Origin: Plicaturopsis crispa FD-325 SS-3
Taxonomy: Eukaryota > Basidiomycota > Agaricomycetes > Amylocorticiales > Amylocorticiaceae
DNA: 64,000 nucleotides
Direction: 5' to 3'
NCBI GenBank assembly: GCA_000827205.1
Contig: KN832557.1
Location: 194,493 to 258,492 of the forward strand
Each line of letters opens with the position of its first letter. Positions within the stretch are counted from its first letter, which is position 1. The notes beneath the pieces are model-generated. The model saw only the letters and a list, made by a program, of their open reading frames with translations. It was not told the DNA's origin and made no database searches. A program made the translations under genes and the position numbers. Positions 1-13,200 of the stretch are shown piece after piece.

Positions 1-3000
1 ACGCAGAGGGCTGCGAGTGCACCGACCGCTGCATTGGACAGCAACTTAGTTTCATGTTGAAACCGTTGGACGGAATCCGGTTCTTGGGTATTGCCTGACG
101 ATGCAGATGCCCTCTGCATCAGAATAAGCCTCTGCTTAACCTGTTCAGGCTGGCTTCCGTACTCGCACCACTCCTCGCATAGCCTATATAGCGAGAGATG
201 CATGTGGGAGGGAATGAATCGATCTGAGTCCTTGAGTGAAGCAAGTCCATCGAAAAGCCGTTCGACGGTGCCACAAAAGTAACGGCGCAATCGTTGGAGT
301 GAGTAGTTGTCGCGCATGTCGGGGGATGTAAGGAATGTCTGGGTGTTGCGGACGAATTTCAATACATGGGTAAGTGCTGCCTGTCTGCCGGCAGATCGCT
401 GATGCGGAAGGAAGTCCGCGGTGAGATAATATATACGAGCCACTGCAGAATGAAGGCGCTCCTGGCGGCGGGTTCTGGTAGCTGGTGGTATCGCTCCAGG
501 TTTGATCCTGGATTCGTCGTAAAATTGGCGTGCTGCAAGGAGACTCAGATCCTCAAGGAGCTGAGGGTAACCACTGGAGGGTAGAGAGCTGATACAAAGA
601 ACAGCGGCATCTCGAAATGTTGTGTATTCGGAGTCGAGGAAGGGCGTTAGATATCGAAATAACCCTCGAGTCGTGGTCATTCGCTCGCGCTCGAAGCTAG
701 TGTCGGACGGAGCTCGGGCATGATCTCGACCTCCTACCGAGGTCAAAGCAGGCCTAGAGTCGGAGAGGGACGCCGTGGCACAAAGGATCTTGACCCAAAC
801 ATGCCATTGATCGACAAGATGTTTGTTCTCCTTTACTAGCCTGTAGCCGTCCTTCTCAGCAATGGAGACATTGCGTGGTGAAAGACCAGCTGGCACCCTG
901 CTGCTCAAGCCAGCAAAATGGGCCATGAGAGGGTGATAACGAGACGCCGCAGCGACCAGGGTTTCGCGAAGATGATTTGAGACGGGGCTAGGATGCTCTA
1001 AGCAGGATTGTAAAAATGCTGGGTAAGCGAAACGCCAAAGTCGGCGGTCCTTGTCGTTTGTACTGTCGGCCAATCGGAGAGGGGTGTCGGGGCGTGTCGA
1101 TTTACGCCATTGCTCAAGACGATCCAGCTCTGCCGAATCAAGCAATTCGTCGAATCCGTGCAAATACGCGCTTGTAAGGCCTTTGCCGTGGAGCAGGTCG
1201 ACGACTCGATGATGCACGGTTGTTGGTGTCCCAACGGGAGAGGATGGATCTGGAGATAGGATAGACGATAGGCGCCCTAGCATTCGAATGACCTTCACCC
1301 CCTCTGCGTGGTTGGGCATATGCTCGTGCGAAAGAAGGAACAGTGCACCGGCCTCGATCTCATCGCACCGAGCCGCTATGTCAACTTTGTCCTCAGCACT
1401 TAATTCCGGATTCGTAATACCGGCGAGGTCAGATGTCCATTCATCAACTAGGGTGATCCAGACATTGAGGAGGCGCGCGCTTTCCAAGGAAAGCCGGATG
1501 CCTGAGCCTTCGTGTGCGACGGTGGTAGCACCGAAAAGGAAGGCGGCATATCTCGAAAGAACCGCGGAGGCGTGAGTCCGGTCTGGCATGAATCGTTTGA
1601 TGGCAGCGGCGGCGGCATCCCCCAGAGCAGGCTCTACATGTATCAATCCTCGGATCAACATGTCCACTGTTTCGTCAAGAGGGAGCGACGGATGAAGGCA
1701 ACGCGGCCATGAATGGAAGCAGGTTTGTAACATGCTAATCTGGCCAGCAAGGTGATTCGGATATGCGACGGTCCCTTCTGGATGGCGTCGGACCACAAGC
1801 GAATGGGCGTCCTCGTAAGTGGGGTTTAAGCGCGCAATGGACCACTGCTCATCGAAAATCGACATCTGCCCGACCATAACACTGCACGCGCCGGCGACGG
1901 TGGCTAGTATTGAGCCGGATCGATCGAAGAAGTCCTCCATACCTGGTTTGGCGAGAATCGAGGCGGGCAAGATTTCCGAAGACGAAGGATAGTCGTCCTC
2001 CGACGAAATGACAGTGAAATCGGTGCTGGAAGGCCACGTTGGACTGGGCTCGTCCCGTTCTATGCCATGCAGTGACAACAGCATCGCTTGTACTGCTATC
2101 GCCGTCCTCTCAGGTGCAAGCACGCCCGCAATATTTGTCAGCGATGAAGACTTGATCGCCTGCTCCTGCATGAGCTCTAGGCAAAAGTCTCTTCCTTGTT
2201 CGAAGTGGCGTGAAAGAACAAAATGGACGATGCAGATGAAGGGCTCGAGGGATTCTTCCGATGGAAAAATGGACAACCTGCCAGGCGGAAAGAAACGCCT
2301 TAGCATTCCATCCACCTTTGCGACCGATGTGGAGGCGGGTTCTTGGCAGCGATACAGATATGTCCAAAGAAGTCGCATCATTCCGTTCATGACCGGGACA
2401 CGATGGGCCTTCTCCTGTGGGATTGTCAGCACTCTGTGTCCCTTTCATGCTGATAGCAAGCCAACCTTGAGCTTTGTCAGGCCCATATCGAAACAGGCCA
2501 CCCAGTGGCGCAAAAAGAGCTGTTGGGGGGCGACACAAAGGCTTGTAATAAGCAGGGGATACGCCACAGACCAATAACGCGGTTTTGTCATCATGTCTTT
2601 GGCTTTCGGAAATATGATCTCAATTGCCTTCGCCCACTGGGGATGGTTGACTTCTGCTTGAGCAGTCTGCGCAAAAGCCCGTCAACATGCATTCGAGCAC
2701 AGAGCACTAGAGTGATGCATCACGCACCTTGCCAATGGGGTGCAGTAGATGAACAAGGGTTTCTGCGAAAGCCATCTTCAAGCGTTGACCGTGCGCGTTG
2801 GCAAACGATTTCGACAAGGACTCCATAAATTCTGCAGCCTCTTCAAATGCTTCTGGTGGCCAGACCTTTTGGCGCGCGCAAAATGATCAGTCCTATTAAA
2901 TGCCAACACATATCGTAGAGTATACCTTTATTTGAATGTGTTTTAGACCCTTCACGAGGTTTTCATATTTCATATCGAGGTCTTTCGGGACCTGCCCGGA

Positions 3001-4653
3001 AGCCACTGGGCTCAATTCTCCCAGAAAGCGATCTGTCACGCTCACAAACCTACCAAGCGCATTGAGTTCAATGTAAAGTGCGCCTCACAGGCAGGGAGAA
3101 GAAACATACCTGACGTTTGCGATATGTCCCAGCAAAGTCGCGTATAGCTCAGCATTGATCCTATGGTTGGCACTTAACGCCAAAAGCTTCAAATCCGGTT
3201 TCCTAAACTGCTCAAACGTAGTCTCCTCCAGACTATACCCCAACGCCTCCCCCAGCGCATCCTTCGAGATAGACTGCAGCACAGCGATCAGCACGCGACA
3301 CATGATATATATCGACGCAAGCGATTTGCGCTCGCTGAGGACGCTCAGTGGGTCCTGGGAGCGCGCGGAGGGGCCCCGGTTCATGGATGGCGCCGGGGAG
3401 ACTGCCGTGTGTGCCCGGAGGATCTCTGGCGAGACCGGCTCGTTCTGCGACTTCCGCCATCGCATGACCGACTCGACGACGGGTTTCGTGTGCTTTTGCG
3501 CGATTTTGCCGAGGGACTGGAGAAGCTCGTCGAATTTGGGATCGACGTCAGGACCCATGAAATCCGGTAACAGGGCATCGTGTTCCTAACGGTACATAAG
3601 TAAAGCAATACAATCAGAAACTCGCGCAGGCACTCACGAGTCCCTCTCGCAGAAATGCATCGATCTTCATCTCTGCAGATGTCGCAAATCGCATGAACAC
3701 CGCGTGCAGCGCATAATCAGACGGCGTCCTAGGATCCATGACAATCTTGTCGTCCGCCTCCAACGACAGCGGGCTCTCGCTGCGCTGAAACTGCGCGCCA
3801 AACGCATTCGGAACAGGCGGTACCGGCGGCGGCGACGACGAGTACGGGAGCCCGAACCCATGCCCGTGGTCGCTGCCCGTGTCCGAAGTATGGAATATCG
3901 ACCCGTTGTGCGAGTGCTGCGACTGCGATCTGGCGTACGAGTTATTCCGCGACTTGGGCGTCGGCGTGCGCACCTGCTGCGGGGTGGAGACCACGGACGG
4001 CTTGCGCTGGCCGCCGGACGGCAGGTGTGCGAGCGACGACGTGGAGCGGTTGAACGGGTTTTTTAGCACCGGGTACGCCTGGTGGTCGATCATCGGCACC
4101 GGCGGCGCCTCGCTCGACTTCCCGCTCTTGAACGCATTGCGTATGGACGCGAACGACGGCTTCCGCGAGAACGGGCCCGTACTGTTCGTCGTGGCGACGG
4201 AGATCTGGGAGGAGTTCGGGAAGGCGATGGGCCGGCTGGGGGTGCTGCCGAAGCGCGAGTGCGACTGCTGGGAGTGCGTGGAGGAGTCGTCCGAGGCGAA
4301 GGAGTCCCCACGGGAGTGGAAGTAACTGCGGTCGGCGCGCTCGGGTAGGGCGATGGGCGTTATGCTCGTGGGCGACTCGGGGGCGGAGCTGAGGCCGCCA
4401 GCGTTCTGGCCAAACATGCCAAACGCATGCCCGCCAGGCCGCCCGAAAGGAATGGGGGTCGATGAGAATTCCTCATCGTCAAAGTCTGCAACGAAGGAAG
4501 ATGGATGGAGTCAGTCGCGTCCGGTGTTGTATCTCTGGGCGTATTTGATACGCCCGTGATGTCGCATACAACCACTCTGCAATTCGCGCTCATACTCGTG
4601 TAAAGAGATATGCACATACCTGGAATAGTGATTTGTATCCCACCGGAGCTCAT
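1..4653 (-). CDS. PAG1: Furry/Mor2/PAG1-type cell morphogenesis scaffold, N-terminal part (3' end outside window)
   Basis: Very large HEAT/ARM-repeat scaffold of the Furry family (Mor2 in fission yeast, Tao3/Pag1 in budding yeast). The family works with NDR/Orb6/Cbk1 kinase at the cortex to control polarised growth. Exon 1 (4653-4620) encodes MSSGGIQITIP. Exon 2 (4485-3638) is a Ser/Pro-rich disordered stretch ending in the family-typical segment SDYALHAVFMRFATSAEMKI. Exon 3 (3585-3110) carries ERKSLASIYIMCRVLIAVLQ, a hallmark of the Furry N-terminal domain. Exon 4 starts at 3049 and the next exon at 2866 reads KVWPPEAFEEAAEFMESLSK, followed by FAETLVHLLHPIGK. Coding continues through short introns to base 1, where QHETKLLSNAAVGALAALC is still in frame. 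About 1,400 residues are visible; family members are usually around 2,000 or more. The start is the first ATG and lies just before a clean GTATGT donor. Confidence 0.9.
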
Positions 4654-5558
4654 GGTCGTATGCCGTATGAAAACCAGCTATTCATCGAGCTCGCTCGACC
4701 GTTTGCACAAGGCTCGCTCGACTTGCACAAGAATATTCACAGTGGAAACCCGATTGCGCAGCAGGAAAAGAGTAAAGCAGCGACTTGCTCGAGTCAGAGT
4801 CCGAGAGTGTAGCGACCTCGTTTGCAGAAAGCAGCTGCAGCTTGGAGCTTTGAGGATGGTGGTAGTGACGGTCGGGATGTCACGCGAAAGTGACTTTCAT
4901 TGACGCGGCGCGCTGCCATTTCCAACTTCAACGAACTTCACTTCAGCTCAAGAGAAAACACCGCTCGCAAATAGTTATAGACTCATATTCTTCGTTTCAA
5001 GATGTAAAAACAAAATATGCTAATGAAAACAAATCGAGCGTGTCGCCGCGCCGAAAGATGGGATCGTATCAACAACGGTAGTGGTAGTGGTAGGTAGTTG
5101 TAACTTGTGGCGGAGTCGGAGTGTGTGGATAATGAAGTTATGTAGCAGCAGCGGAAGCGGAGCGTATGGTGCGGTGTAGAAGGGGGGGATAGGTTGCGCA
5201 TGTGAGAGAGAAAGAGAGAAGAAAACAGAACGAGGAGAAACATAGAAACGGCATAGACCACTCCTCGACATTGACAGCGAAGTAGCGAGTCGACCATATA
5301 ACAGCGAGTGACCATATGCAGCGACGAACGATTGGCATGGGGCGTAAAAGCTGGACTGGATAAACATTGAACATTTGACGGTGCGGAATAAACAATGTGA
5401 TGCGTGCGAGGGGGTATGCGACAGTGCGTATGGTGGTGTGTGGGGTCCATGGATGACTTGAGGCGAGGCAACAATGCAGATAGAGCGTGCGGTAGGTGCG
5501 GTGGGTGGGGGGATAAAGAACGAGCGTGCGTGCGTGGTCGTGAAAGTCGTCGTGAAGT
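4654..5558. other. Intergenic: PAG1 promoter/5' UTR and cyclin B 3' flank
   Basis: About 0.9 kb between two minus-strand genes. It holds the upstream region of the PAG1-type gene and the 3' flank of the cyclin gene. Reading frames here have no family resemblance and biased low-complexity composition (runs of purine on the plus strand around 5160-5240). No RNA gene or repeat was recognised. Confidence 0.6.
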
Positions 5559-7503
5559 CTATTCCGCAGGCTCCCCCTCCGCCTCTCTCACAGCCTTCGC
5601 AGCGGCCTTCAGCGCCGGCAGCTCCTCCTGCAGCGCCACCTGCGTGCCCTCGGGCCAGCGCTCCAGGGCCCATCCGCGCACGAACACGCTCGACTAACGG
5701 ACGGATGTATCAGTTGCAAGCACACGGGCGGGCGGGAAAAAAATAGGCACCTTCATATACCGCTTGCCGGCGTATTTCTTGAAGAACGACTCGTGCCGGA
5801 CGGGCTTCAGGATGTAGTTGAGCATCAGGTTCGCCGTCGGGACGAGCGAGCTCTCCTTGTACGAAGAATAGTGGGCCAAGTTGGGCGTCTGGACTACAGA
5901 GTAAGCGGCGGCGACAAACGAGAGTGCAAAGGACCTACCCAATCGCCACGGCCTAGCACAAGTCGCGAGAGCCAGATGGCTGCCGCAGCCATGAGCGACG
6001 GAGGAGCCGCAATGAGCCGCCACTCGAGGCAGCCGATCTCCATGAGGTACTTGGCGACGGTGCGCACCTGCATGTCGTATTCGTCGGCCTTGCTCACGCG
6101 GCGCAGGAAGTGGATGGGGTTGGGGAAGTTGAGGTTCCACTCAAGGGTCTTGAGCACGTAGCGCTCCGCCTGGAGGATCTCGGACTCAGTGTACGACGAG
6201 TCGGCGCAGTACAGGAAGTGCGACACGGAGGGCGAGACGATCTCCTCGACCTTGGCGGCGATGAACATGCACGTGACGCCCACAAGCTGCAGCTTGGCGA
6301 GAGAAACGACGCGCGCGGAGAGGAATCGGTCGATGATGTTGACGCAAAGGAAGAGCGTTTCGGGCAGCAACCGGAAGCGCACATGGACCTGAACAAGCCA
6401 GTCGGTGAGGATCCCCCTCATCTTCCACGCGAGCTCCTTCTGGCTCTCCATGTAGTTCGGGTTGGGCATGGTTTGTTGCTGGATCAAGAGTCAGTACACG
6501 ACTGAGGGAGATTGCGCGAGATACACGTACCTCGACCTCTTTCATATACTCGAAGATCTCGACCACGTACTCGCTTACCATCAGAGGGTCATCCGCGTCT
6601 TCGGCGTCCAAATCGTCCCACTCGTCGCCATTGGGATCCGCTTCGGCCTCGGCGTCAGCAAACAGCTTCAACTCCTGTGCGAAGCGCTCCGTTGCCTCTC
6701 TCTCCGCCCGCACATCTTCCGCAAAATCGGTCTCCGGTGGCGCCTCGGACGATGTACGCCGCTTCTTGAACACGCGCGTAGTCTCGGCGTCCTCCTCTGT
6801 CGGCACAGCGCGAGCGGAGGCACGGCGAAGAGGTTGTGCAGCAGTTGTCACAACCGATCGGCGGGTAGAGACACGTCTGGCGTGTGAGTGGTCGTCCACC
6901 GCCATCGGCTGCTCATCGTGGGTTTCGGGCTCCTCCTTGACCTCGGGTAGCGGTTCGACCGTCGACTCTACTGCGGTACTTCGTGTCGCCCGACGAGTAG
7001 ATGCAGCAGGCGCCAGCGGTGCACCGGACACTGTACGCAGAGGTTTCCGAGCTACAGTGGTGGCGGTGGTCGTGGTGGTGGTTGTGGCCATCGACTTGGC
7101 CTTGAGCACCACGCCATCGAACGCCTCCTTCGGCGTCTCCTTATCCTTCCCCTTGGCGGTAGGCTTCGCACTCTTGGGTTTGTTGACGTTCGATGGACCA
7201 GTAACCTCGCCGAGAGCCTCGCGCTTCCGCTTGTGGGCGGCGAGGTCCTCCTTGCCCGATGCCTCACTGCCACCTGCCTTGGCTCGGGAGGCGGCTGTCG
7301 CAGCGGTAGCGCGCGTAGGCGCAGCCGTGGGTTTCGCCCGCGTGTTGATGCGTGAGGGCCGAGCATTGGCGTTCTCGGAATCTTTTTGGGTAGCGGTGCG
7401 GGTCGTCCGCGTTGTCCGCCGTGTCTGTCGACGATGAACATGTCAGTAGGTGCCCCGTTTTTGTCCAGAGAAATCGATTGCTTACAGGTATGTTTGAAGA
7501 CAT
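5559..7503 (-). CDS. G2/mitotic B-type cyclin
   Basis: Regulatory subunit of the Cdc2/Cdk1 kinase that drives entry into mitosis in the nucleus. Exon 1 (7503-7486) encodes only MSSNIP. Exon 2 starts at 7424 with TRRTTRT and runs to 6531. It holds a basic disordered N-terminus with a destruction-box-like REALGEVTG at about residues 71-79, matching the RxALGxx[ST] form of B-cyclins, and a further RxxL (RKPL). The cyclin box follows: NPNYMESQKELAWKMRGILT then DWLVQVH, which is the classical MRxILxDWL signature. The second cyclin fold continues (NLAHYSSYKESSLVPTANLM, then YAGKRYMK) and the last exon ends in EAEGEPAE and TAG at 5559. An ATG further upstream in the same frame would add a non-conserved extension, so I chose 7503. 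APC/C-driven proteolysis is inferred from the D-box. Confidence 0.92.
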
Positions 7504-7851
7504 GTCGAATGCCTCCAGGATATTGGATGAATCGTAGAGTAAGGAAAGGCGGAAGAGATGGCGGTGGTGGACGTTGAGAACGAGGAGGACAGACTGGACA
7601 GTGTTCTGGTTTTGGTTGAGCGCTTGCAGCGGAGTTTGCCGAACTTCCAACCCCGCCAATCTCCAACAAACAGTCGCGTCTGTGTATCTGTCACGTGAGG
7701 GCGCGTTTGACGCTTCAGTTTTCACAAGTTTTTTCTAAGTTTTCTCCTCGAAATTAATACTTATAATAAAGAGGGTGGCCCTAGGGTGGCCCACAATTAC
7801 TCGTGTATTGCAACAACGTGTGGACAATGGCAAGGTCATAGTAACGCTAGC
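7504..7851. other. Intergenic: cyclin B promoter and PTEN 3' flank
   Basis: About 350 bases. It holds the presumptive promoter and 5' UTR of the cyclin gene; an AT-rich stretch at 7735-7770 lies about 240 bases upstream of its ATG. The rest is the 3' flank of the PTEN gene. Nothing else was recognised. Confidence 0.5.
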
Positions 7852-9989
7852 TCAGTCCTGCGCCGCCTGTTTCGTGTGGACCGCGTCCCCGACAGTCTCC
7901 GTGCCCGCCCCTGCAGCGACCGCCTGTAGCGTAGCAGCGAGCCCACCGCCGGGCTCGGCACTACCCTCGACATTCAACTCCTCGCTTGACTGTCTCGCGG
8001 GCGGCTGCACAGCGTTGGCCTCCGGGCACCACTCCATCGCAATCTCGATATCGATGATGCCTGAGCCTAGTCCGATAGGGAAGTCCACGTCCTTCCGCGT
8101 GAGCTGCAGTTTCGTCGGCGTCGAAGAGGGGGACTCGGGCGGGGGATGCGGCATGTGGAATGTCGGGATGAACCACAGCCAGCCCATAAAGACCTGAGAC
8201 GTGACTTAGCATATTTGAGGATGGCGAAAGCAGACGCGACGTACCTGACCCATGTACAGCTTGACGCGCACCTCGCGCCCTGCGTCCAGGACTACGCCTT
8301 CGCTAGTGACGGGCAGAGTAACATCGCGGATGGAGTTTGTCTCGGAAGGCACGCCGCCACCGTCAGTGTCTGCGCCTTCTCGAGCAGGTTTGTCTTCCTC
8401 GATCTCCTCTTTGAAGCTGTCCCACTTCTCGTCCGACAGAGGACGCAATGTATATTGCATTATTTTGCCGTCCTGTCTATAAATTAGCACGCGAAACGTT
8501 GGCTGCTCGAGGGACAATGCGCACCTTCTCTGAAGCCTCCTTTTGCACAGAAGCATCGCCGACAGCACCCAGCCTTGCAAAGCTGCGCACCATCTTCGAT
8601 CCATCCCACTTATCGTCCGCAAACACGTCGGAAAGCTCCTCAGCGTCCCTATGTTCACTCCCCTTCTTCCTTTTGCCCATATGCTCGTCCCTTGTATGCC
8701 GCTCCCACCCCTCCAACATATCAACAAACTCGTCATCGTACCTCGCCAGCGACACCCACACATGCCCATCCCCCTCCGTATGCCTCACACCCGCCTTCCC
8801 CAAATTCGTCCGATCTATCACCATATTCGCCGCCTTCACCAGCCTTAGCTTCATCCCGCTCGTCTCCTTCATCCTCAGCTTAATATACGTCAGCCGCACT
8901 TTCGGGCGCTCGGCCACAGGGAGAGGGGGGACGGTCCAGAATTTCGGCGGGCCCTGGGCGGCGAGGAGCTGCGACCAGTAGTAGAGCCAGCGCCGCTGGC
9001 TGGGGATGCTGACGCCTTGTTTGGCGGTTTTGGACGCGTCGGAAGGGGCTTTCATGCGCCGCGAGGTGTGTAAGTCCAGGACGCCCTTCAGCGAGGTGCC
9101 GAACGAGGTGGCTAGTGGCCGGCTATCGGGGGCGGGGGAGAGCTCCGTGGGTTTCGCGGTGGGGGAAGGCGCCTCCGATGGATTCGCAGCCTCCGAGATT
9201 ATTTCGGCGGCGTCCAGGTCGCGGGCTTCACCAGGAGGTGCATCGTCCTCAGGCATCGCAGCCATCAATGTCCGTGCCCGTTCCTTCGCCCAATGCTTCG
9301 TGGGATGACTACGCTCGAGCGTCGGCGCGGACGGCGTATCGTCCTGGGTGAGCAGATACGAGCACGCCAGGGTTCCTGATCGCCCTTTTCCAGCTATGTA
9401 TGTATTGAGAGAACGTCAATAACGCGCTCGCGGTCACGAGGAGAGAGGGCGCCGGACCTTTGCAGTGTAGCACTACGACTCTTTCCGGAGACCCGCTCAA
9501 CCACACACCCATTTCGCGCGCCGCAAGCGGCAACAACGCGAGCGGCGGCGCACTAACCACAACGACCCAGCATCAGCACCAGTCATACATACCATTGCAA
9601 CACGAGATGGGGGATACGCACTGGTGATCAGGAAACGGATACCTACTCACTCTCCCATCGAAGAAACTAGCAGGATACGAGTTCTCCTTGACGGGGCAGA
9701 AATTGAACACCCAGAAATTCTTCCCGTGCCGGTGCTCGAGGAACCTCTTCGCGTCTTCTCTGCGATTGCGGTAGAGGCCCTCGAGCCCTGAGGCGGGGTA
9801 GCCCATGATCACGACGTTGTCGGTCACATACACCAGATCTGCGAGCGACGAGCGCGTTGGTTAGCATTGGGATGATGGACATCTGGAGTTGGATGATGGA
9901 TGAGGACACGGACCGAGCTCGACGTCTAGGTTGTCGTCTTTGAAGCGCGCCTTGTTGCCAGATACTAGGCGGCGTACGAAGTCTGTCAT
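7852..9989 (-). CDS. PTEN: PTEN-type phosphatidylinositol 3-phosphatase
   Basis: Dual-specificity phosphatase family member expected to remove the 3-phosphate from PtdIns(3,4,5)P3 or related lipids at membranes. Exon 1 (9989-9914) encodes MTDFVRRLVSGNKARF and then DNLDVEL, as in PTEN. Exon 2 starts at 9840 with DLVYVTDNVVIMGYPASGLE, then GLYRNRREDAKRFLEHRHGK. After two short introns the catalytic P-loop reads HCKAGKGRSG, carrying the Cys nucleophile, both PTEN-specific lysines and the Arg; human PTEN has T where this has S. A tensin-type C2 domain follows (RRWLYYWSQLLAAQGPPKFW, then VRLTYIKLR) with an acidic/charged insert, and the last exon starts near VFMGWLWFIPTFHMP. TGA is at 7852. The gene is divergent from RPN1, 307 bases away. 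Confidence 0.93.
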
Positions 9990-10296
9990 TACTATCTATG
10001 CGGGTGAGAAGTGCAAGAAGGAGAGAGGGATTGCAATATCGCGGTAGAACAGAGCAGTCCATCATCGTCCAGCGCGGAGTATCGACGTCAGACCCGTTTG
10101 CAGTCGTAGATCATCTCGATTCCGCCAAGTCCTTTTCCGCAAATCTCTGACAAAACAGACCCGATCAGCTCCCAAAAAAGGCCAGGAAAAGGACAAAAGG
10201 GTGTTTTTCCCCCAAACCTGGATTGACGCGTCGATTTCGCGCTGTACGCGCGTCCACTACAGACACCACCACACTCACTTCGTCGTCGTCGCTGCA
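9990..10296. promoter_or_regulatory. Shared PTEN/RPN1 divergent promoter interval
   Basis: 307 bases between the start codons of the divergent PTEN (minus) and RPN1 (plus) genes. Both promoters and 5' UTRs must fit here or inside neighbouring exons. I saw no clear TATA box. The yeast proteasome element GGTGGCAAA is absent on both strands by eye. Confidence 0.5.
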
Positions 10297-13200
10297 ATGC
10301 CCGAGCCTACTGCTTTCGAAATCAAGGTCACCTCAGAGGACCCGAAGAAGAAGGAGAAAAAGGAGGAGGAAGAGACTAAGGAGAGCAAGGATGAGGGCCC
10401 ATCGACGGGGAAAGACGACAAGGAGGGAGAAGAGCTGGTGCGCATGTGTTCTTTCTCTTTGACTAGCGGTAGATTTATGGAGATGGCGACAGTCGGAAGA
10501 GGACTTGCAGCTACGGACTGAGCTGGAGATGCTAGTGGAGCGGTTGAAGGTGCGTAGCGCTGTGGAAGACAGTACAGGCGCAATGTTAATGTCGTCCCCA
10601 GGAATCCAACACCGAGCTGTACCGACCTGCATTGGAGACGCTCAGAACACTGATACGGACATCGACCTCGTCCATGACATCCGTGCCCAAGCCTCTCAAA
10701 TTCCTACGCCCTCATTACCCCGATCTCCAAACACTCTACGACACATGGCCCGCGTCCGAGGACAAGAGTCTCTTCGCAGACATCCTCTCCGTCCTCGCAA
10801 TGACCTACTCCGACACCGAACCCCGCGGTACACTCCGCTATCGCCTCCTCTCCGCCTCCCTCCGCCCCGCCGATTCCCCGCTCGCAGACCCAGGCTCCTG
10901 GGGGCACGAATACGTCCGCCATCTCGCAGCCGAGCTCGGCGAAGAGTGGACCGCACGGATCGACGAGGAGGAGGGCGCCCCGGTGCCGGAGGACGAGGCG
11001 GCGAAGACCAAACCACTGGGCACGGTCGACGAGCTGTGGGCCCTCGGCATGGAGTGCGCGAAGTTCCTGCTGTGCCACAACGCGGAGGCGGACGCGGTGG
11101 ACTTGCTGGAGGAGCTCGAGATCATCGAGCGCATCACTGAGCTCGTGGACAGCGAGTCGTACTCGCGCGTCGCGCAATACATGCTGCGCTGCGTCAACTT
11201 CGTGGTGCCACCTGATGACCTCGGATTCCTGAACGCCGTGCACAGTATCTACGTCAAGTACCAGAAGTTCCCCGACGCTCTGGGCATCGCTATCCGCCTG
11301 ATGGACATGGACCTCATCCGACAAGACTTCAACGCGCCTGGAAACCCGTAGGCGACTTCAAACTTGATTGGTATTGAGTGTAGAGCTAACGCGACTTGTG
11401 CAGGCTTATGAAGCGACAACTTGCATTCCTACTCGCACGGGCGCAGATACCGATTGAATGGTTGAGTCCCCCGGGCGCGGAAGATCCTGATGGCGAGGAG
11501 CCGTCGTTCCCGGACGACCTGCTGGAGTGTCTGAGCAACAGCAACCTGAGCACCCACTTCCGCCAGTTTGGCAAGGATCTCGGCGTGGCGGACCCCAAGA
11601 GCTTGGAGGATGTGTACAAGAGCCATTTGGATAATACCAGTACGTTCATGTCTCTGCCTGTTGCTCATGGGCATCGCTGACAAGCGTAACTAGGGGTGGC
11701 GGCTGTGACGACTGTGGACTCGGCGCGGGGTAATCTTGCGGGTACTTTTGTCAACGCATTCGTCAATGCTGGGTTTGGTAATGACAAGCTTATGGTGGAG
11801 GCTGAGGAAGGCGCGAGCTGGATCTACAAGAACAAAGACCATGGTGTGCAGTCATCTCTTAGCGATCCTGTGTTGAGTTACTGACGCCCTGTAGGCATGA
11901 TGAGTGCCGCTGCAAGTCTGGGCCTCAGTCTCCTCTGGGACACGGATGTCGGTCTCAGTCACGTAGACAAATACACGTATTCTTCGGAAGAGCATATCAA
12001 GGTACCATAGTTTCCCTTCATTGCCGGCGTACATGACATTGACTCTGTTCACTCAGGCCGGCGCACTGCTCGCAACAGGTATCTTGAACACGGGTGTGCG
12101 TACAGAAGCCGATGCCGCCATGGCTCTCCTCAGCGAATACGTCGAGAACAAGTCTGTGCCGCTCAAAACGAGCGCCATCATGGGCCTCGGACTCGCGTAC
12201 GTCGGCTCAAATCGCGCAGACCTCTTGGCGGCCCTCCTCCCTGCCGTAGCGGACGACGGCGTCTCCATGGAAATCGCGTCTCTCAGCGCACTCGCCCTGG
12301 GCTTCGTGTTCGTCGGTAGTGGAAACGGCGAGGTGACGAGCACGATATTACAGACGCTCATGGAGCGGGAGGACAAAGCATTGGATGAGAAGTGGGCGCG
12401 GTTCATGGGTCTGGGATTGGCGCTTCTCTATCTCGGCCTGCAGGAGTCGTCTGATGCCACCATCGAGACGCTGAAGGCGATCGAGCATCCCTTCTCCAAG
12501 ACCGCGCAGATCCTCGTGGAGGGTTGCTCTTACGCCGGGACTGGCAACGTGCTCAAGGTGCAGGCTATGCTGCACTACTGCGATGAGCACATCACCGCAG
12601 CCGGGGAGAAGGACAAGGAAGACGGGAAGGAGGAGAACAAAGACGAGGCGGAGAAAAAGCCACAGGACGACACCTTCCAGGCATTCGCCGTGCTCGGCAT
12701 CGCGCTCGTGTCGATGGGCGAGGAAGTTGGTGCCGAGATGTCGTTGCGGCAATTCAACCACCTCGTACGTCTCATCTCTGTCTCTTTCGCGTACTTGTTT
12801 TCTGATATCCGTACAGATGCACTACGGCGAACCTGTCATCCGACGAGCCGTCCCCCTCGCAATCGGTCTCGTCAGCTGCTCCAACCCCCAGCTCCCCATA
12901 CTCGACACTCTCTCGAAATACAGCCACGACAACGACTTAACAGTCGCCATCAACGCTATATTTGCGATGGGCCTTGTTGGTGCCGGTACAAATAACGCGC
13001 GCCTTGCGCAGATGCTCCGACAATTAGCAGGGTACTACTACAAGGAGCCTGACACTCTGTTCATGGTCCGCATCGCACAAGGCTTGGTGCACATGGGTAA
13101 GGGAACGATCGGTCTGAACCCATTCTTCTCGGACCGCAACATCATGAGCCGGACGGCTGTCGCTGGCCTCCTGGCCACGCTGACTGCATTTACGGATGCG

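Noticed and set aside
4983-5673. 163- and 217-codon minus frames between PAG1 and cyclin B
   Set aside because: They arise from low-complexity, purine/pyrimidine-biased sequence and the antisense of the cyclin's last exon; no motif.
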